From assembly GCF_020544465.1 (NCBI RefSeq), contig NZ_CP066126.1, positions 806,001 to 870,000 on the forward strand: a DNA stretch of 64,000 bases. The letters run 5' to 3'. How positions within the stretch are numbered: position 1 is the first letter of the stretch; each line of letters opens with the position of its first letter. Shown here in pieces: positions 1 to 8,902 of this stretch. The translations under genes and the position numbers were made by a program. The stretch comes from Chromobacterium rhizoryzae (GTDB taxonomy: Bacteria; Pseudomonadota; Gammaproteobacteria; Burkholderiales; Chromobacteriaceae). The notes beneath the pieces were generated by a model that was given only the letters and a program-made list of their open reading frames with translations, was not told where the DNA came from and did not search any database.

Positions 1-640
1 AGCGGTGGCAGGCCACCGCCAGGATGTAGCCGAACAGCTTGGCGTGCTGCGCCCGGCGGGTGATCAGCCAGGCCGCCAGCGCGATCAGCACCATGGTCAG
101 CATATAGCCGTAGATCAGACCCAATTGCAGCAGGCGCTGATTGTTGTGGGCGGCCAGTTCCGCCTCGCTCCACAGGCGCGGCTGCGCGTTCAAGGCCAGC
201 GACTGGACTTTGACGAAGACCGTTTGCTCATGCGGCAGCAGGGAAAAGCTGGCGGCGATCAGCGGCAGCTCCATCGCGGACACCGGACGCCAGGAACCGA
301 TGTCCCGTCGTTGCCAACCGCCGTCCGGCAGCCGCTGATACAGGCTTAGCCGCGCCAAATAGCTGGGAATCAGCTCCAGCCAGGGCCGGGGCGGCACATC
401 GCTTAGCTTGAGCCGCAGCCAGCAGGTGTCGTGCCCGTAGCCGCGCGCCAGTTTGCCGTCCGGCAGCGGCTGGAAACGCGTCTGCCAGCCGGCGCTGGCG
501 ACGCGGTCTATGTCCAGGCCGGCGTCGGCGCTGCAATAGACGGCGGCGTCCCGTTCGCTGAAGGTCCGGAAGCCGGCATGCGCGACGCCGCCGGCCAAGA
601 GCAGGCACAGCAGCAGCAATGTCGACAGCGCGCGTGTCAT
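1..640 (-). CDS. 7TMR-DISM sensor protein, N-terminal part (cut by window edge)
   Basis: A minus-strand reading frame is open from the ATG at 638-640 to the left edge, 213 codons, with no stop. It begins with a signal peptide (MTRALSTLLLLCLLLAGGVAHA). About 150 residues follow that fit the periplasmic 7TMR-DISM extracellular 2 domain (for example the stretch CWLRLKLSDV then LELIPSYLARLSLYQ). Near the cut end is a first membrane segment, LIYGYMLTMVLIALAAWLIT, as in the 7-helix DISM membrane module. In this family the missing C-terminal part is usually a diguanylate cyclase or histidine kinase output domain, so the output cannot be named here. Other frames across this stretch are arginine- or glutamine-rich shadows. 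The family call rests on recognition by eye. Confidence 0.75.
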   Translation of the reverse strand, partial: MTRALSTLLLLCLLLAGGVAHAGFRTFSERDAAVYCSADAGLDIDRVASAGWQTRFQPLPDGKLARGYGHDTCWLRLKLSDVPPRPWLELIPSYLARLSLYQRLPDGGWQRRDIGSWRPVSAMELPLIAASFSLLPHEQTVFVKVQSLALNAQPRLWSEAELAAHNNQRLLQLGLIYGYMLTMVLIALAAWLITRRAQHAKLFGYILAVACHR

Positions 641-675
641 CGGGTCAACGGCTCGAAGTTCGGGATTGGGGCGAC

Positions 676-704
676 ATTGTGACGGCAATGTCATTTCTTG
701 TCAG
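676..704 (-). promoter_or_regulatory. Candidate promoter of the 7TMR-DISM gene
   Basis: On the minus strand CTGACA (699-704) is followed after 17 bases by CACAAT (676-681), about 35 bases upstream of the ATG at 640. The -35 matches 5 of 6 consensus bases and the -10 matches 4 of 6. The rest of the 641-816 gap shows nothing else that I can name. Confidence 0.35.
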
Positions 705-816
705 CGCTTACGCCAAAAATTAAAACAGATATCGTCGGCGCAATGAAAGATGACTTTGTAATGATAGGCGCAGGCGGACGGTTCTCGCCGTTCGTCGCTT
801 GGGGGCGGGTCCGAAT

Positions 817-1272
817 TCAGCGCCGCAGCAAGAACAGGCCGACAAGGACCACCAGCGCGCCAACGGCCTGGGCCAGCCATGCCGACCAGTGTTTGCCCGG
901 CTCCAGGCAGGCTTCTTCGGGATTCTGCGGGTTGTAGAACACCGGCACGGTTTTGCCCGCCGGATAGCGTTGCACGATCTCTCGCGCCTGCTCGTCGCTG
1001 CTGCCGTAGCCGGGGTTGGGGAAGCGCAGCCGCTCGGCGCGGTGGACGCCGTCGGCCACGCGGTATTCGTAGCGCACGATGGCGCGGTATTCCCGACGGT
1101 CCGAGCTGTCGCCGCCGCGTGCGTGGCGCCAGTCCACTTCGCTGGAGACGATCTTGCCGGCGACGCTGGGCCAGCCGGCGGCTTGCTGGGCCTTGGCGGA
1201 CTGCTGCCAGAGATAGGCGGAAACGGCCACGCCGATGGCGATGACCAGCAGGGCGATGACTTTTTCGCTCAT
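817..1272 (-). CDS. DUF3592 membrane protein (second of a pair)
   Basis: A 151-residue protein beginning MSEKVIALLVIAIGVAVSAY, with one membrane helix at the N-terminus and another at the C-terminus (ALVVLVGLFLLRR). The soluble middle carries the DUF3592 pattern: a strand-rich stretch (YRAIVRYEYRVADGVH) and then YPAGKTVPVFYNPQNPEEACL, whose vaYYNPxxP core is typical of the family. The function of the family is unknown. The ATG at 1270-1272 overlaps the stop of the upstream DUF3592 gene by four bases (ATGA), which fixes the start and implies coupled translation. The two proteins are only distantly similar, so this looks like an old tandem duplication. Confidence 0.85.
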   Translation of the reverse strand: MSEKVIALLVIAIGVAVSAYLWQQSAKAQQAAGWPSVAGKIVSSEVDWRHARGGDSSDRREYRAIVRYEYRVADGVHRAERLRFPNPGYGSSDEQAREIVQRYPAGKTVPVFYNPQNPEEACLEPGKHWSAWLAQAVGALVVLVGLFLLRR

Positions 1273-1787
1273 GGGGCGCGGATGCCTCGGTGAATGCGCC
1301 GGCGCGGCAGCGGCAGCTTGGCCCGCAGCCGGTACAGCAGCGCCCAGCCGAATAGCGCGCTCAGCGCCGCCAGGATGAATTTGGCGCTGCCGATATCGCT
1401 GTCGCCGCCCTTGATCAGCACGGATTCGGCGGGGCTGCGCGGATTGTAGTAGACGGTGATCGCCTTGCCGGAGGGGAAGCGCCGCGTCAGATCGTCGGCG
1501 TTGCTGCGGTCGCCCGGCAGGGCGCCGTCGACGGCGAACAGCCGGTCGCTGTGGTAGACTTGGCCGCGCACCGTGTACAGGTATTGCACATGCGGCTGCC
1601 AGTACAGCTGATCGGGATGCTCGTCGCTGGACACCACCAGCATGCGGCTGCTTTCCACGTGGCCCGGCGCGTTGCGCCATTCGCGCAATTGATGGCTGGG
1701 CGTCAGCAAGACCGCGATCAAGCCCAGCAGGCTGGCGAGAAAGGCCAGCATCAGCGCGCTGACCCGGGCTTGCGGCGAGAATTTCAT
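1269..1787 (-). CDS. DUF3592 membrane protein (first of a pair)
   Basis: A 172-residue protein with an N-terminal helix (LMLAFLASLLGLIAVLL), a central DUF3592 region (VQYLYTVRGQVYHSDRLF, then FPSGKAITVYYNPRSPAES) and a second helix near residue 145 (FILAALSALFGWALLYRL) followed by a basic tail. The strand pattern and YYNPRSP motif match the downstream partner. It lies 7 bases after the ruvX stop on the same strand, so yqgE-ruvX-DUF3592-DUF3592 may be one transcript. No enzymatic motif is visible and the role is unknown. A membrane or envelope location follows from the two helices. Confidence 0.85.
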   Translation of the reverse strand: MKFSPQARVSALMLAFLASLLGLIAVLLTPSHQLREWRNAPGHVESSRMLVVSSDEHPDQLYWQPHVQYLYTVRGQVYHSDRLFAVDGALPGDRSNADDLTRRFPSGKAITVYYNPRSPAESVLIKGGDSDIGSAKFILAALSALFGWALLYRLRAKLPLPRRRIHRGIRAP

Positions 1788-1794
1788 GATGGGC

Positions 1795-2232
1795 TCAGAC
1801 GGCCTGGCCGGGATGCTCGAACCAGGTCAGCAGAATGGCCTGGGCCGCCACCTGGTCCAGCGCCGGCTTTTGCTTGCGGCCGCGCACGCCGGCTTCTTCT
1901 AGCATGGATTCGGCCACCACCGAGGTCAGCCGTTCGTCCACCAGCCACACCGGCAGGCCGTAGCGGCCCTTGAGCCGGTTGGCGAAGCGGCGCGCCAGCT
2001 GCGTCATCTGGTGTTCGGTGCCGTCTATGTGCATCGGCAGCCCCACCACCAGCTGCGCCGGCTGCCATTCCGCGATCAAGGCGGCGATGGCGGCGAAGCG
2101 CGCGTCGTTGATTTCCGTGTCTATGGTGATGAGCGGGTGGGGAATGCCGAGCAGGGTGTCCCCGACGGCGACGCCGATGCGGCGTTCGCCGAAATCGAAT
2201 GCCAAAGCACAACCTTCAGGCATGGCCGACAT
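1795..2232 (-). CDS. ruvX: Putative pre-16S rRNA nuclease / RuvX (YqgF family)
   Basis: A 145-residue protein of the YqgF family, RNase H-like nucleases linked to 16S rRNA 5' processing and also annotated as Holliday junction resolvases. The first acidic motif is visible as FDFGERRIGVAVGD, followed by QLVVGLPMHIDGTEH, VWLVDERLTS and the terminal DQVAAQAILLTWF. Length is normal for the family (about 140 residues). It overlaps the end of yqgE, the usual neighbour in proteobacteria. Two starts are possible: ATG at 2232 (17-base overlap) or ATG at 2223 (8-base overlap, ATGCCTGA). Neither has a clear ribosome binding site, so the start is uncertain by three residues. Confidence 0.93.
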   Translation of the reverse strand: MSAMPEGCALAFDFGERRIGVAVGDTLLGIPHPLITIDTEINDARFAAIAALIAEWQPAQLVVGLPMHIDGTEHQMTQLARRFANRLKGRYGLPVWLVDERLTSVVAESMLEEAGVRGRKQKPALDQVAAQAILLTWFEHPGQAV

Positions 2233-2779
2233 CCGTGGACAAGAGCGAGGGATCGAAGCCCAGCAGCGCCATCGCGGCGTCGTAGCGTTCTTCGCAGGGC
2301 AGGCCGAAGATGATGTCCGGCCGGGCCGGCACCGTCAGCCAGCCGTTGTCGGCGATCTCCTGCTCCAGCTGGCCGGCGCTCCAGCCGGAATAGCCCAGGG
2401 TGATCAGCATGCGGTCCGGCTGCTTGTGGTTTTCAGACACCGCGATCAACACGTCCTTGGACGTGGTCAGCGCGATGTCGTCGGTGACCAGCAGGCTGGA
2501 TTGCCAATTGCCCACCGGCATGTGCAGCACGAAACCCCGGTCCGGCTGAACCGGTCCGCCGAAGTAGACCGGCTCGGCGCGCAGCGAGTCGCCGTCCAGC
2601 GGCAGATCGATCTGATCGAACAACTGCGCCATGGCGATGCCGGAAGGCTTGTTGACGATCAGGCCCATGGCGCCGTGTTCGCCGTGCTCGCAGACGAAGA
2701 CCAGCGAGCGCGAGAACAGCGGGTCCGCCATATTGGGCATGGCGATCAAGAATTGATTGGACAACGATAGCGGTTCCAT
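2216..2779 (-). CDS. yqgE: YqgE/AlgH family protein (UPF0301)
   Basis: A 187-residue protein starting MEPLSLSNQFLIAMPNMAD, with the family hallmarks LFSRSLVFVCEHGEHGAMGL, VNKPSGIAMAQLFDQI, VYFGGPVQPDRGFVLH and LGYSGWSAGQLEQEI. The family is widespread in proteobacteria and has no firmly assigned biochemical role; the AlgH name comes from an alginate regulator link in Pseudomonas. The ATG at 2777-2779 was chosen because it gives the standard N-terminus; the open frame further upstream encodes nothing conserved. It is divergent from smc (134 bases between starts) and overlaps ruvX downstream. Confidence 0.93.
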   Translation of the reverse strand: MEPLSLSNQFLIAMPNMADPLFSRSLVFVCEHGEHGAMGLIVNKPSGIAMAQLFDQIDLPLDGDSLRAEPVYFGGPVQPDRGFVLHMPVGNWQSSLLVTDDIALTTSKDVLIAVSENHKQPDRMLITLGYSGWSAGQLEQEIADNGWLTVPARPDIIFGLPCEERYDAAMALLGFDPSLLSTDVGHA

Positions 2780-2912
2780 GCGGCCATTATGGCATAAGTC
2801 GGCGGGCCGGGTAGATGCGGCTGCGCGACGCGCAACAGGTCCGCGCGCGACGCGCGGCGAAGGCGGGCAACTGCTAAAATGCCGATTTTCGCCCAGCCAT
2901 TGCGAGGACATT

Positions 2913-5900
2913 TTGCGTCTCACCCACATCAAGCTTGCCGGTTTCAAGTCATTCGTCGATCCCACCAGCATTGCCGTGCCCGGCCAACTGGTGGCGGTGA
3001 TCGGCCCCAATGGCTGCGGCAAGTCCAATGTGATAGACGCGGTGCGCTGGGTATTGGGCGAATCCTCGGCCAAGCAGCTGCGCGGCGAATCGATGCAGGA
3101 CGTGATCTTCAACGGTTCGTCCACGCGCAAGCCGGTCAGCCGCGCCTCGGTGGAACTGGTGTTCGACAACGGCGACGGCGCGCTCACCGGCGCCTGGGGC
3201 CAGTACGCGGAAGTGTCGATCAAGCGGGTGCTGACCCGCCAGGGCGAATCCAGCTACTTCATCAACAACCAGCAAGTGCGCCGCCGCGACATCACCGATC
3301 TGTTCCTGGGCACCGGCGTGGGCGCGCGCGGCTACGCGGTGATCGAGCAGGGCATGATCTCCCGCATCATCGAAGCGCGGCCGGAAGAACTGCGCGCCTA
3401 TCTGGAAGAGGCCGCCGGCGTGTCCAAGTACAAGGAACGCCGCCGCGAGACCGAACACCGCATCGCGGACACCCGCGCCAATCTGGAACGCATCGCCGAC
3501 TTGCGACAAGAGCTGGAACGCCAGGTGGAACGGCTGTCCGAGCAGGCCGAAGTGGCCGCCCAATACCACGATCTGCGCGGCGCGCTGACGCACAAGCAAA
3601 ACCTGCTGGCCTTGGCGCGGCGCGAAGAGGCCGCGCGCAACGAGGCGGCGGCGCGCGGGGAACTGGCGCGCATAGAAACCGAGGAAGCGGCGCTGGAGGC
3701 CGCGGTCACCCATGTGGAGGCCGAGTCCGAAACCGTGCGCGAAAGCCATTTCGCCGCCAGCGACGAAGTGCACGAGGCGCAGCAGCGCTTGTTCGAGGCC
3801 AACGCCCAACTGGCGCGGCTGGAAGAGGCTCAGCGCCATCGCGAGCAGAACCGCGCCCGCGTCGACCGCGAATTGGGCGCCGTGCGCACCGAGCGCCAGG
3901 TGCTGGCCGAAAGCCGCGGTCAGGTGAAGGCCGAACTGGACGATTGGCTGCCGCGGCGGGAAGAAGCGCAGATGCGGCTGGAAGAGGCGCAGATGACGCT
4001 GGAGGACGGCGCCGACGAACTGCCCACCGCCGAGGCGGAATACCGCGCCATCGAACAACAATTGAACGGATTGACCGCGCAGCAGGCCAAGCTCGGCCGC
4101 GATCGCGACCTGGCGCGCCAGAACGGCGAGCATCAGCGCCGCAACCTGGAACAACTATCCGGCCGGGAAGACGCATTGCGGCGCGAGCTGAGCGATCTGA
4201 ACCTGCCGGACCAAGAGAAGCAACAAGCCGCCGCCGCCGAAGCGGAACGCGCGCGCGGCGCGCTGGAAACGGTGCGCAGCCGGCTGGTGGCCGACGAGGC
4301 CAAGCAGGCGGACCTGGCGGCCGAGCGGGAAAAACTGGACGAACAACTGGCCGGGCTGCGCAGCGAACAGGCGCGGGCCGAGGCCGAGGCCGCCGCGCTG
4401 GCCGGCATGCTGGCGCGCGAGGCGGCCAGCGAACAATTGGACGCCTGGCTGCAGCGCCGCGGCCTGGCCGAGGCGCCGCAGCTGTGGCAAAGCCTGCAGG
4501 TGGAGCCCAAGTGGCAGCCGGCGCTGGAGGCGGTGCTGGGCGAGCGCCTGGCCGCGCGCGCCGCCGCGCTGCAAGGAGAACCGCCGCCGGCGGCGCTGGC
4601 GCTGGCGGACGGCGCGGCAGCGCGCGATTGGCAGGCCGAGCGTCCGTGGCCGACGTTGCTGCAGCAAGTGCGCGCCGCCCAGCCCTTCCAGGCGGCCTTG
4701 CAGGACTGGCTGGCCGGCGTCTACCTGGCCGGCTCGCTGGACGAGGCCTTGGCCATGCGCGGGCAGTTGCCGGCCGGGGCCTGCCTGCTGACGCCGGAGG
4801 GCCACCGCGTTTACGCCGCCAGCCTCTGCCTGCACGCCGAAGCCAGCGGCGACGGCCTGATGGCGCGCAAGGCGCTGCTGGAAGCGGCGCAGGCGCGGCT
4901 GGACGCCTTGTCGCCGGAAATCGACGCCTTGCAGCGCCGCCGCGAATCCTTGCAAAGCCGCGGCGGCATGCTGGCCGAGGCGGTGCGCGCGCAAAAGGGC
5001 GCGCTGACCCGCTTGGAAGCGGAGCTGAACGCGGCGACGCTGGAACACGTCAAGCTGGATCAGGCCGCGCGGCAGGGCGCGGCGCGGCTGGCGGCGATCG
5101 AGGCCGAGCGCGGCCGCATCGCCGAAGAGGGCGAACTGGCGCGTCAGAGCATCGCCGAGGCCGAAATGCTGGGCGAAGAGACGGCGCTGACGCTGGAAGA
5201 ACTGACGGTGCAGCTGGAAGACATGCGGGTGGACCGGCTCAACGCCGAAACCGGCTTGCAACTGGCGCGCAACAAGACCCGCGACGCCGAGCGCATGCTG
5301 CACGAGATCAAGCTGGAAATGAGCACCGCCGAGCAGAAGGTGGCGGAGCTGGCGCGGCGCGGCCGCGAACTGGACGAGCGCGACCAGCAACTGGCCGAGC
5401 GCCTGGAAACCCTGGCCGAAGAGGCCGAGGCGGTGGAGGAGGCGGTGCCGGAGGAGGCCTTGCAACTGGCCCTGGCCGAGCGGGAACAACGCGAACACAG
5501 TCTGGGCGCGGTGCGCGACCGGCTAAACGGCCTGACCGAGAAGCTGCGCGAACTGACCCATCAACAACAGCAAGCCAACGCCGCTTTGCCGGCGCTGCGC
5601 GAAGCGCGCTCGGACTGGTTGCTCAAACACCAGGAAGCGCGGCTGGCGATGGAGCGCTTCGCCGAAGAACTGGCCAGCGCCGGCGCCGACGAAGCCGCGC
5701 TGATGGCCGATTTGAGCGAGGCGGTGAAACCGAACGCATTGGCCGCCGAGATCGCGCGGCTGGCGCGCGCGCTGGAAGGCCTGGGCGCGGTCAACCTGGC
5801 CGCGTTGGAAGAACTGGACGAAGCCCGGAAGCGTGGCGATTACCTGGCGGCTCAGTCCGAGGACCTGAATCAGGCGATGGCCACGCTGGAGGAGGCCATC

Positions 5901-6398
5901 GCCAAGATAGACGGCGAAACCCGCGAAATGCTGCAAGCCACTTACGACGCGGTCAACGCCAAGATGCGCGAGTTCTTCCCCACGCTGTTTGGCGGCGGCC
6001 GCGCCGAACTGGTGCTGACCGGCGAGGACTTGCTGGACGCCGGCGTGCAGATCATCGCCCAGCCGCCGGGCAAGAAGAACAGCACCATTCACCTGCTGTC
6101 CGGCGGGGAAAAGGCGTTGACGGCGATGAGCCTGGTGTTCTCGCTGTTCTCTCTGAATCCCGCGCCGTTCTGCCTGTTGGACGAGGTGGACGCGCCGTTG
6201 GACGACGCCAATACCAGCCGCTTCTGCGATCTGGTCAAGCAGATGTCGGAGCGCACGCAGTTTCTCTATATTTCCCATAACCGGCTGACCATGGAAATGG
6301 CCGAGCAATTGGTGGGCGTCACCATGCAGGAGCAGGGCGTCAGCCGCATTGTGGCGGTGGACATCGTGGAAGCGTTGAAAATGCGGGAAACCGCCTAA
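2913..6398 (+). CDS. smc: Chromosome segregation protein SMC
   Basis: A full-length SMC ATPase of 1161 residues, which with ScpA/ScpB organises and separates chromosomes. The N-terminal half of the ATPase reads (M)RLTHIKLAGFKSFVDPT, with Walker A GPNGCGKS at residues 31-38. Long coiled coils rich in E, R, A and Q follow on both sides of a hinge at about residues 500-650. The C-terminal half has the signature LSGGEKALTAMSL near residue 1062 and Walker B CLLDEVDAPLDDAN near 1087. The start is TTG at 2913, preceded by GAGG at 2904-2907. The frame is open further upstream, but those residues are not SMC-like. zipA and ligA, its usual partners in Neisseriales, come after a three-gene interruption. 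An intergenic repeat begins directly after the stop. Confidence 0.97.
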   Translation: MRLTHIKLAGFKSFVDPTSIAVPGQLVAVIGPNGCGKSNVIDAVRWVLGESSAKQLRGESMQDVIFNGSSTRKPVSRASVELVFDNGDGALTGAWGQYAEVSIKRVLTRQGESSYFINNQQVRRRDITDLFLGTGVGARGYAVIEQGMISRIIEARPEELRAYLEEAAGVSKYKERRRETEHRIADTRANLERIADLRQELERQVERLSEQAEVAAQYHDLRGALTHKQNLLALARREEAARNEAAARGELARIETEEAALEAAVTHVEAESETVRESHFAASDEVHEAQQRLFEANAQLARLEEAQRHREQNRARVDRELGAVRTERQVLAESRGQVKAELDDWLPRREEAQMRLEEAQMTLEDGADELPTAEAEYRAIEQQLNGLTAQQAKLGRDRDLARQNGEHQRRNLEQLSGREDALRRELSDLNLPDQEKQQAAAAEAERARGALETVRSRLVADEAKQADLAAEREKLDEQLAGLRSEQARAEAEAAALAGMLAREAASEQLDAWLQRRGLAEAPQLWQSLQVEPKWQPALEAVLGERLAARAAALQGEPPPAALALADGAAARDWQAERPWPTLLQQVRAAQPFQAALQDWLAGVYLAGSLDEALAMRGQLPAGACLLTPEGHRVYAASLCLHAEASGDGLMARKALLEAAQARLDALSPEIDALQRRRESLQSRGGMLAEAVRAQKGALTRLEAELNAATLEHVKLDQAARQGAARLAAIEAERGRIAEEGELARQSIAEAEMLGEETALTLEELTVQLEDMRVDRLNAETGLQLARNKTRDAERMLHEIKLEMSTAEQKVAELARRGRELDERDQQLAERLETLAEEAEAVEEAVPEEALQLALAEREQREHSLGAVRDRLNGLTEKLRELTHQQQQANAALPALREARSDWLLKHQEARLAMERFAEELASAGADEAALMADLSEAVKPNALAAEIARLARALEGLGAVNLAALEELDEARKRGDYLAAQSEDLNQAMATLEEAIAKIDGETREMLQATYDAVNAKMREFFPTLFGGGRAELVLTGEDLLDAGVQIIAQPPGKKNSTIHLLSGGEKALTAMSLVFSLFSLNPAPFCLLDEVDAPLDDANTSRFCDLVKQMSERTQFLYISHNRLTMEMAEQLVGVTMQEQGVSRIVAVDIVEALKMRETA

Positions 6399-6606
6399 AA
6401 ACCTGTTTACGATCTGCTGCGCGTCGTGGAGCGTTACACGGTGAGTACCGCTTCGAAATGCTCATGTCGCACGCGTACATTCGGCTTTCTCAGCGGTTTT
6501 GGCCTTGCCTCGCCCTCGCTGGCGAGCTTTTGAAAAAGCGCTTGGCGCAATGGCAAAGTCCGCTTGGCGTCGGCCAGGTTTTTGTTCGTCATCGTTTAAA
6601 CAGGCT
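6399..6606 (+). repeat. Dispersed intergenic repeat, family A (copy 1, divergent)
   Basis: This fills most of the 328-base gap between smc and narK. It opens with AACCTGTTTACGATCTGCTG one base after the smc stop, continues with GTGGAGCGTTACACGGTGAG and AAATGCTCATGT, then GCCTTGCCTCGCCCTCGCT, and ends near GTTTAAACAGGCT. The same words occur at 16915-17072, 24041-24262 and 25619-25713. Copy 1 looks like a mixture of the short and long variants. No gene is supported here. Confidence 0.75.
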
Positions 6607-6726
6607 GGTGAGGACTATTATCGTCAGTTACAGTTTGACGGCGCGCAAACCGGGCCGCGCGCGCGGATGGCATACTGCGCAGCTTCCCGACGGCAGCGGC
6701 CGTCGGGCGATATCATTGCTGGATGA

Positions 6727-8109
6727 ATGGGCATGACCGTAAGCATCAAGCGTTGGGAACCTGAAAACCCTATCTTCTGGCTGCGCCGCGGGCGGCGCAT
6801 CGCCAATCGCAATCTCTGGCTGTCCATCCTGTCGCTGCACCTGAACTTCAATATCTGGATGATGTGGAGCATGGTGGTGGTCAATCTGCCGGCGGTCGGA
6901 TTCGCGCTCAGCAATCAGCAGCAATTCCTGCTGGTGTCTATCCCGCCGCTGGTCGGCGCCCTGATGCGGCTGCTGTACTCGTGGATCTGGAGCTGGGTGG
7001 GCGGCGGCTTGTGGCTGGGCATTTCCACCTTGCTGCTCTTGCTGCCGGCTTTGGGCGTGGCCGCGGTGGTGCAGGACATTTCTACGCCGTTTCCAATCTT
7101 GCTGCTGGTGTCCGGCCTGTGCGGCATCGGCGGCGGCGCCAGCGCCTCCCATCTGTCCAATACCAGTTTCTTCTTTCCCAAGGCGGCCAAGGGGCTGGCG
7201 ATGGGGCTGAACGCGGGCTTGGGGAATTTGGGCGTGTCGGTGGCGCAACTGGCGATTCCGGTGGTCATTCTGCTGCCCTTGTTCGGCGAGGCGGGCGGGC
7301 CGCAGATCTGGGGCGTCGGCGGCGTCGTTCACCCGGTGTGGCTGCAGAACGCCGGCTATCTATGGCTGCCCTTCATCGTGGTCATCGCGCTGGCCTGCCT
7401 GTTGTACGCGCATGATCTGCCCAAGCTGCGCATCACGCCGCATGACCAGCTGGATGCGATGCGCGACCCGCACACCTGGTATATCTGCCTGCTGTACATG
7501 GGCAGCTACGGTACTTTCCTCGGCTTCGCCGCTGCCTTTCCCTTGCTGGCGCGCAATATGTTTCCGCTGGTCGACGTCACCCCTTACGCCTTCATCGGCC
7601 CCATGGTCTGCGCCTTGTCGCGGCCGCTGGGCGGCTGGATGGGCGATCACATCGGCGGCGGCATCGCCACCATGCTCAGCAACGGGGTGATGGCGCTGGC
7701 CACCGTCGGCGTCTACCTGAGCATGCCCTCCGCCGGCAACGGCGGTTCGTTCTGGTTGTTCCTCGCCATGTTCCAGCTGATCTTCTTCGCCGCGGGCGTC
7801 GGCAACGGATCTTCCTTCCAGTTGGCGCCCAAGGTCTTTCTGTTGCAGGCCGGCCAAGGGGCCAAGGCCGCCGGCCTGGACATCGCCGAGGCCTATGCGC
7901 GCGGCGGCCGCCGCGGCGCGTCGGCGATGAACGTCAGTTCGGTGATGGCGGCCTTCGGCGGTTTCGTGATTCCCAAATCCTTCGGCAGCGCGCTGGCCGC
8001 CTTCGGCAGCTTCCTGCCGGCCTTCGGCATGTTCTTTGTGTTTTATCTGGTGTCCATGCTGGTGGCCTGGTGGCAATACAGCCGGCCGGGCAGCCGGATG
8101 CGCTGCTGA
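6727..8109 (+). CDS. narK: NarK/NarU-type nitrate/nitrite transporter (MFS)
   Basis: A 460-residue membrane protein with about twelve helices, of the nitrate/nitrite porter branch of the MFS. Family marks are the N-terminal NLWLSILSLHLNFNIWMMWS, the two glycine-rich stretches GIGGGASASHLSNTSFFFP and MGLNAGLGNLGVSVAQL, and IGPMVCALSRPLGGWMGDHI. NarK proteins move nitrate in and nitrite out across the inner membrane in nitrate respiration or assimilation. No nar or nas reductase gene lies nearby, so it is an orphan here. Start could be ATG at 6727 or at 6733; neither has a strong ribosome binding site. tonB follows 8 bases after the stop on the same strand. Confidence 0.88.
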   Translation: MGMTVSIKRWEPENPIFWLRRGRRIANRNLWLSILSLHLNFNIWMMWSMVVVNLPAVGFALSNQQQFLLVSIPPLVGALMRLLYSWIWSWVGGGLWLGISTLLLLLPALGVAAVVQDISTPFPILLLVSGLCGIGGGASASHLSNTSFFFPKAAKGLAMGLNAGLGNLGVSVAQLAIPVVILLPLFGEAGGPQIWGVGGVVHPVWLQNAGYLWLPFIVVIALACLLYAHDLPKLRITPHDQLDAMRDPHTWYICLLYMGSYGTFLGFAAAFPLLARNMFPLVDVTPYAFIGPMVCALSRPLGGWMGDHIGGGIATMLSNGVMALATVGVYLSMPSAGNGGSFWLFLAMFQLIFFAAGVGNGSSFQLAPKVFLLQAGQGAKAAGLDIAEAYARGGRRGASAMNVSSVMAAFGGFVIPKSFGSALAAFGSFLPAFGMFFVFYLVSMLVAWWQYSRPGSRMRC

Positions 8110-8117
8110 GGCGAGCG

Positions 8118-8795
8118 ATGCGCGCGCGGCCTGGATGGGCTTGGGCCTTGCTGGCGTCTTTGCTGCTGCACGCCTTGTTGCTGTTTTGCTGGCGGCCGTT
8201 CGCGCCTCGGCCTTCTGCTCGCGCCGCGGTACTGACGCTAAGCCTGCCGGCGCCGCGGGCCGCCGGCGTTCCCGATGGCGTAGGGGCTAGGTTGGACGCG
8301 GCCAAAGCGTCGCCGGCCCCGCGCCGCCAATCTCCGCAGTCCAAGCGCCTTCCCATTGCCAAGGCTATTGCGGCGCCGCCGGCTGCGGCCGCGCCGCGGC
8401 AGCGTCCATCGTTGCCGACGGCGCTTGGAGGCGGCTCCAGCGTCGTGGAAGGCGAGCCGGCCGGCTCGGCGTCGACGCAAAGCGCTTCCGGCGCGGCAAG
8501 GGGCGGCGGACAGGACAGCGTGGCCTTGTATCGCGCCGAATATTTGAACAATCCGCGGCCGGAATATCCGGAGCGGTCGCGGGAGAACGGCGAGCAGGGC
8601 ACGGTCTTGCTGCGGGTCAGCGTTAGCGCCGCCGGCCGCGCCGGCGAGGTGACGGTGGCGGTCAGCAGCGGCTATCCGCGGCTGGACCGCGCGGCCAAGG
8701 CCGCGGTGGAAAGCTGGCGCTTTGCGCCGGCCAAGCGCAATGGCCAGGCGGTGGATTCGGTGTTGACGGTGCCGGTGCGGTTTCAGAGCCCATGA
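8118..8795 (+). CDS. tonB: TonB energy-transducing protein
   Basis: A 225-residue TonB-like protein. The N-terminal helix WAWALLASLLLHALLLFCW has the buried histidine typical of TonB, which couples to ExbB/ExbD. An alanine/proline-rich periplasmic linker of about 100 residues follows. The C-terminal domain (about residues 140-225) reads NNPRPEYPERSRENGEQGTV, LLRVSVSAAGRAGEV, SGYPRLDRAAKAAVESWRF and PVRF. TonB passes proton-motive energy to outer-membrane receptors such as chuR in this window. No exbB/exbD genes are adjacent. Start chosen at 8118 (GCGAG upstream), giving a short cytoplasmic end; an ATG at 8070 inside narK would add 16 residues. A long-looped GC hairpin (8828-8873) lies between it and the convergent marR. 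Confidence 0.9.
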   Translation: MRARPGWAWALLASLLLHALLLFCWRPFAPRPSARAAVLTLSLPAPRAAGVPDGVGARLDAAKASPAPRRQSPQSKRLPIAKAIAAPPAAAAPRQRPSLPTALGGGSSVVEGEPAGSASTQSASGAARGGGQDSVALYRAEYLNNPRPEYPERSRENGEQGTVLLRVSVSAAGRAGEVTVAVSSGYPRLDRAAKAAVESWRFAPAKRNGQAVDSVLTVPVRFQSP

Positions 8796-8902
8796 GCCGC
8801 GTGCGCGGCCGGCGCTGAAAACGCAATGGCGGCGAGGGGCGGAGCGCATTGCGGGACCGCGCGCCTCGCCGCCGGGTAAAGGCGGTTACGGCAGGAGGAA
8901 TC

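Noticed and set aside
228..608. Minus-strand frame of 126 codons at the left edge
   Set aside because: Arginine-rich shadow in another frame of the real 7TMR-DISM gene, which has a signal peptide and membrane segment.
8828..8873. GC-rich inverted repeat between tonB and marR as a terminator
   Set aside because: The 10-base arms enclose a 26-base loop and there is no T-run on either side; too weak to list as a terminator.
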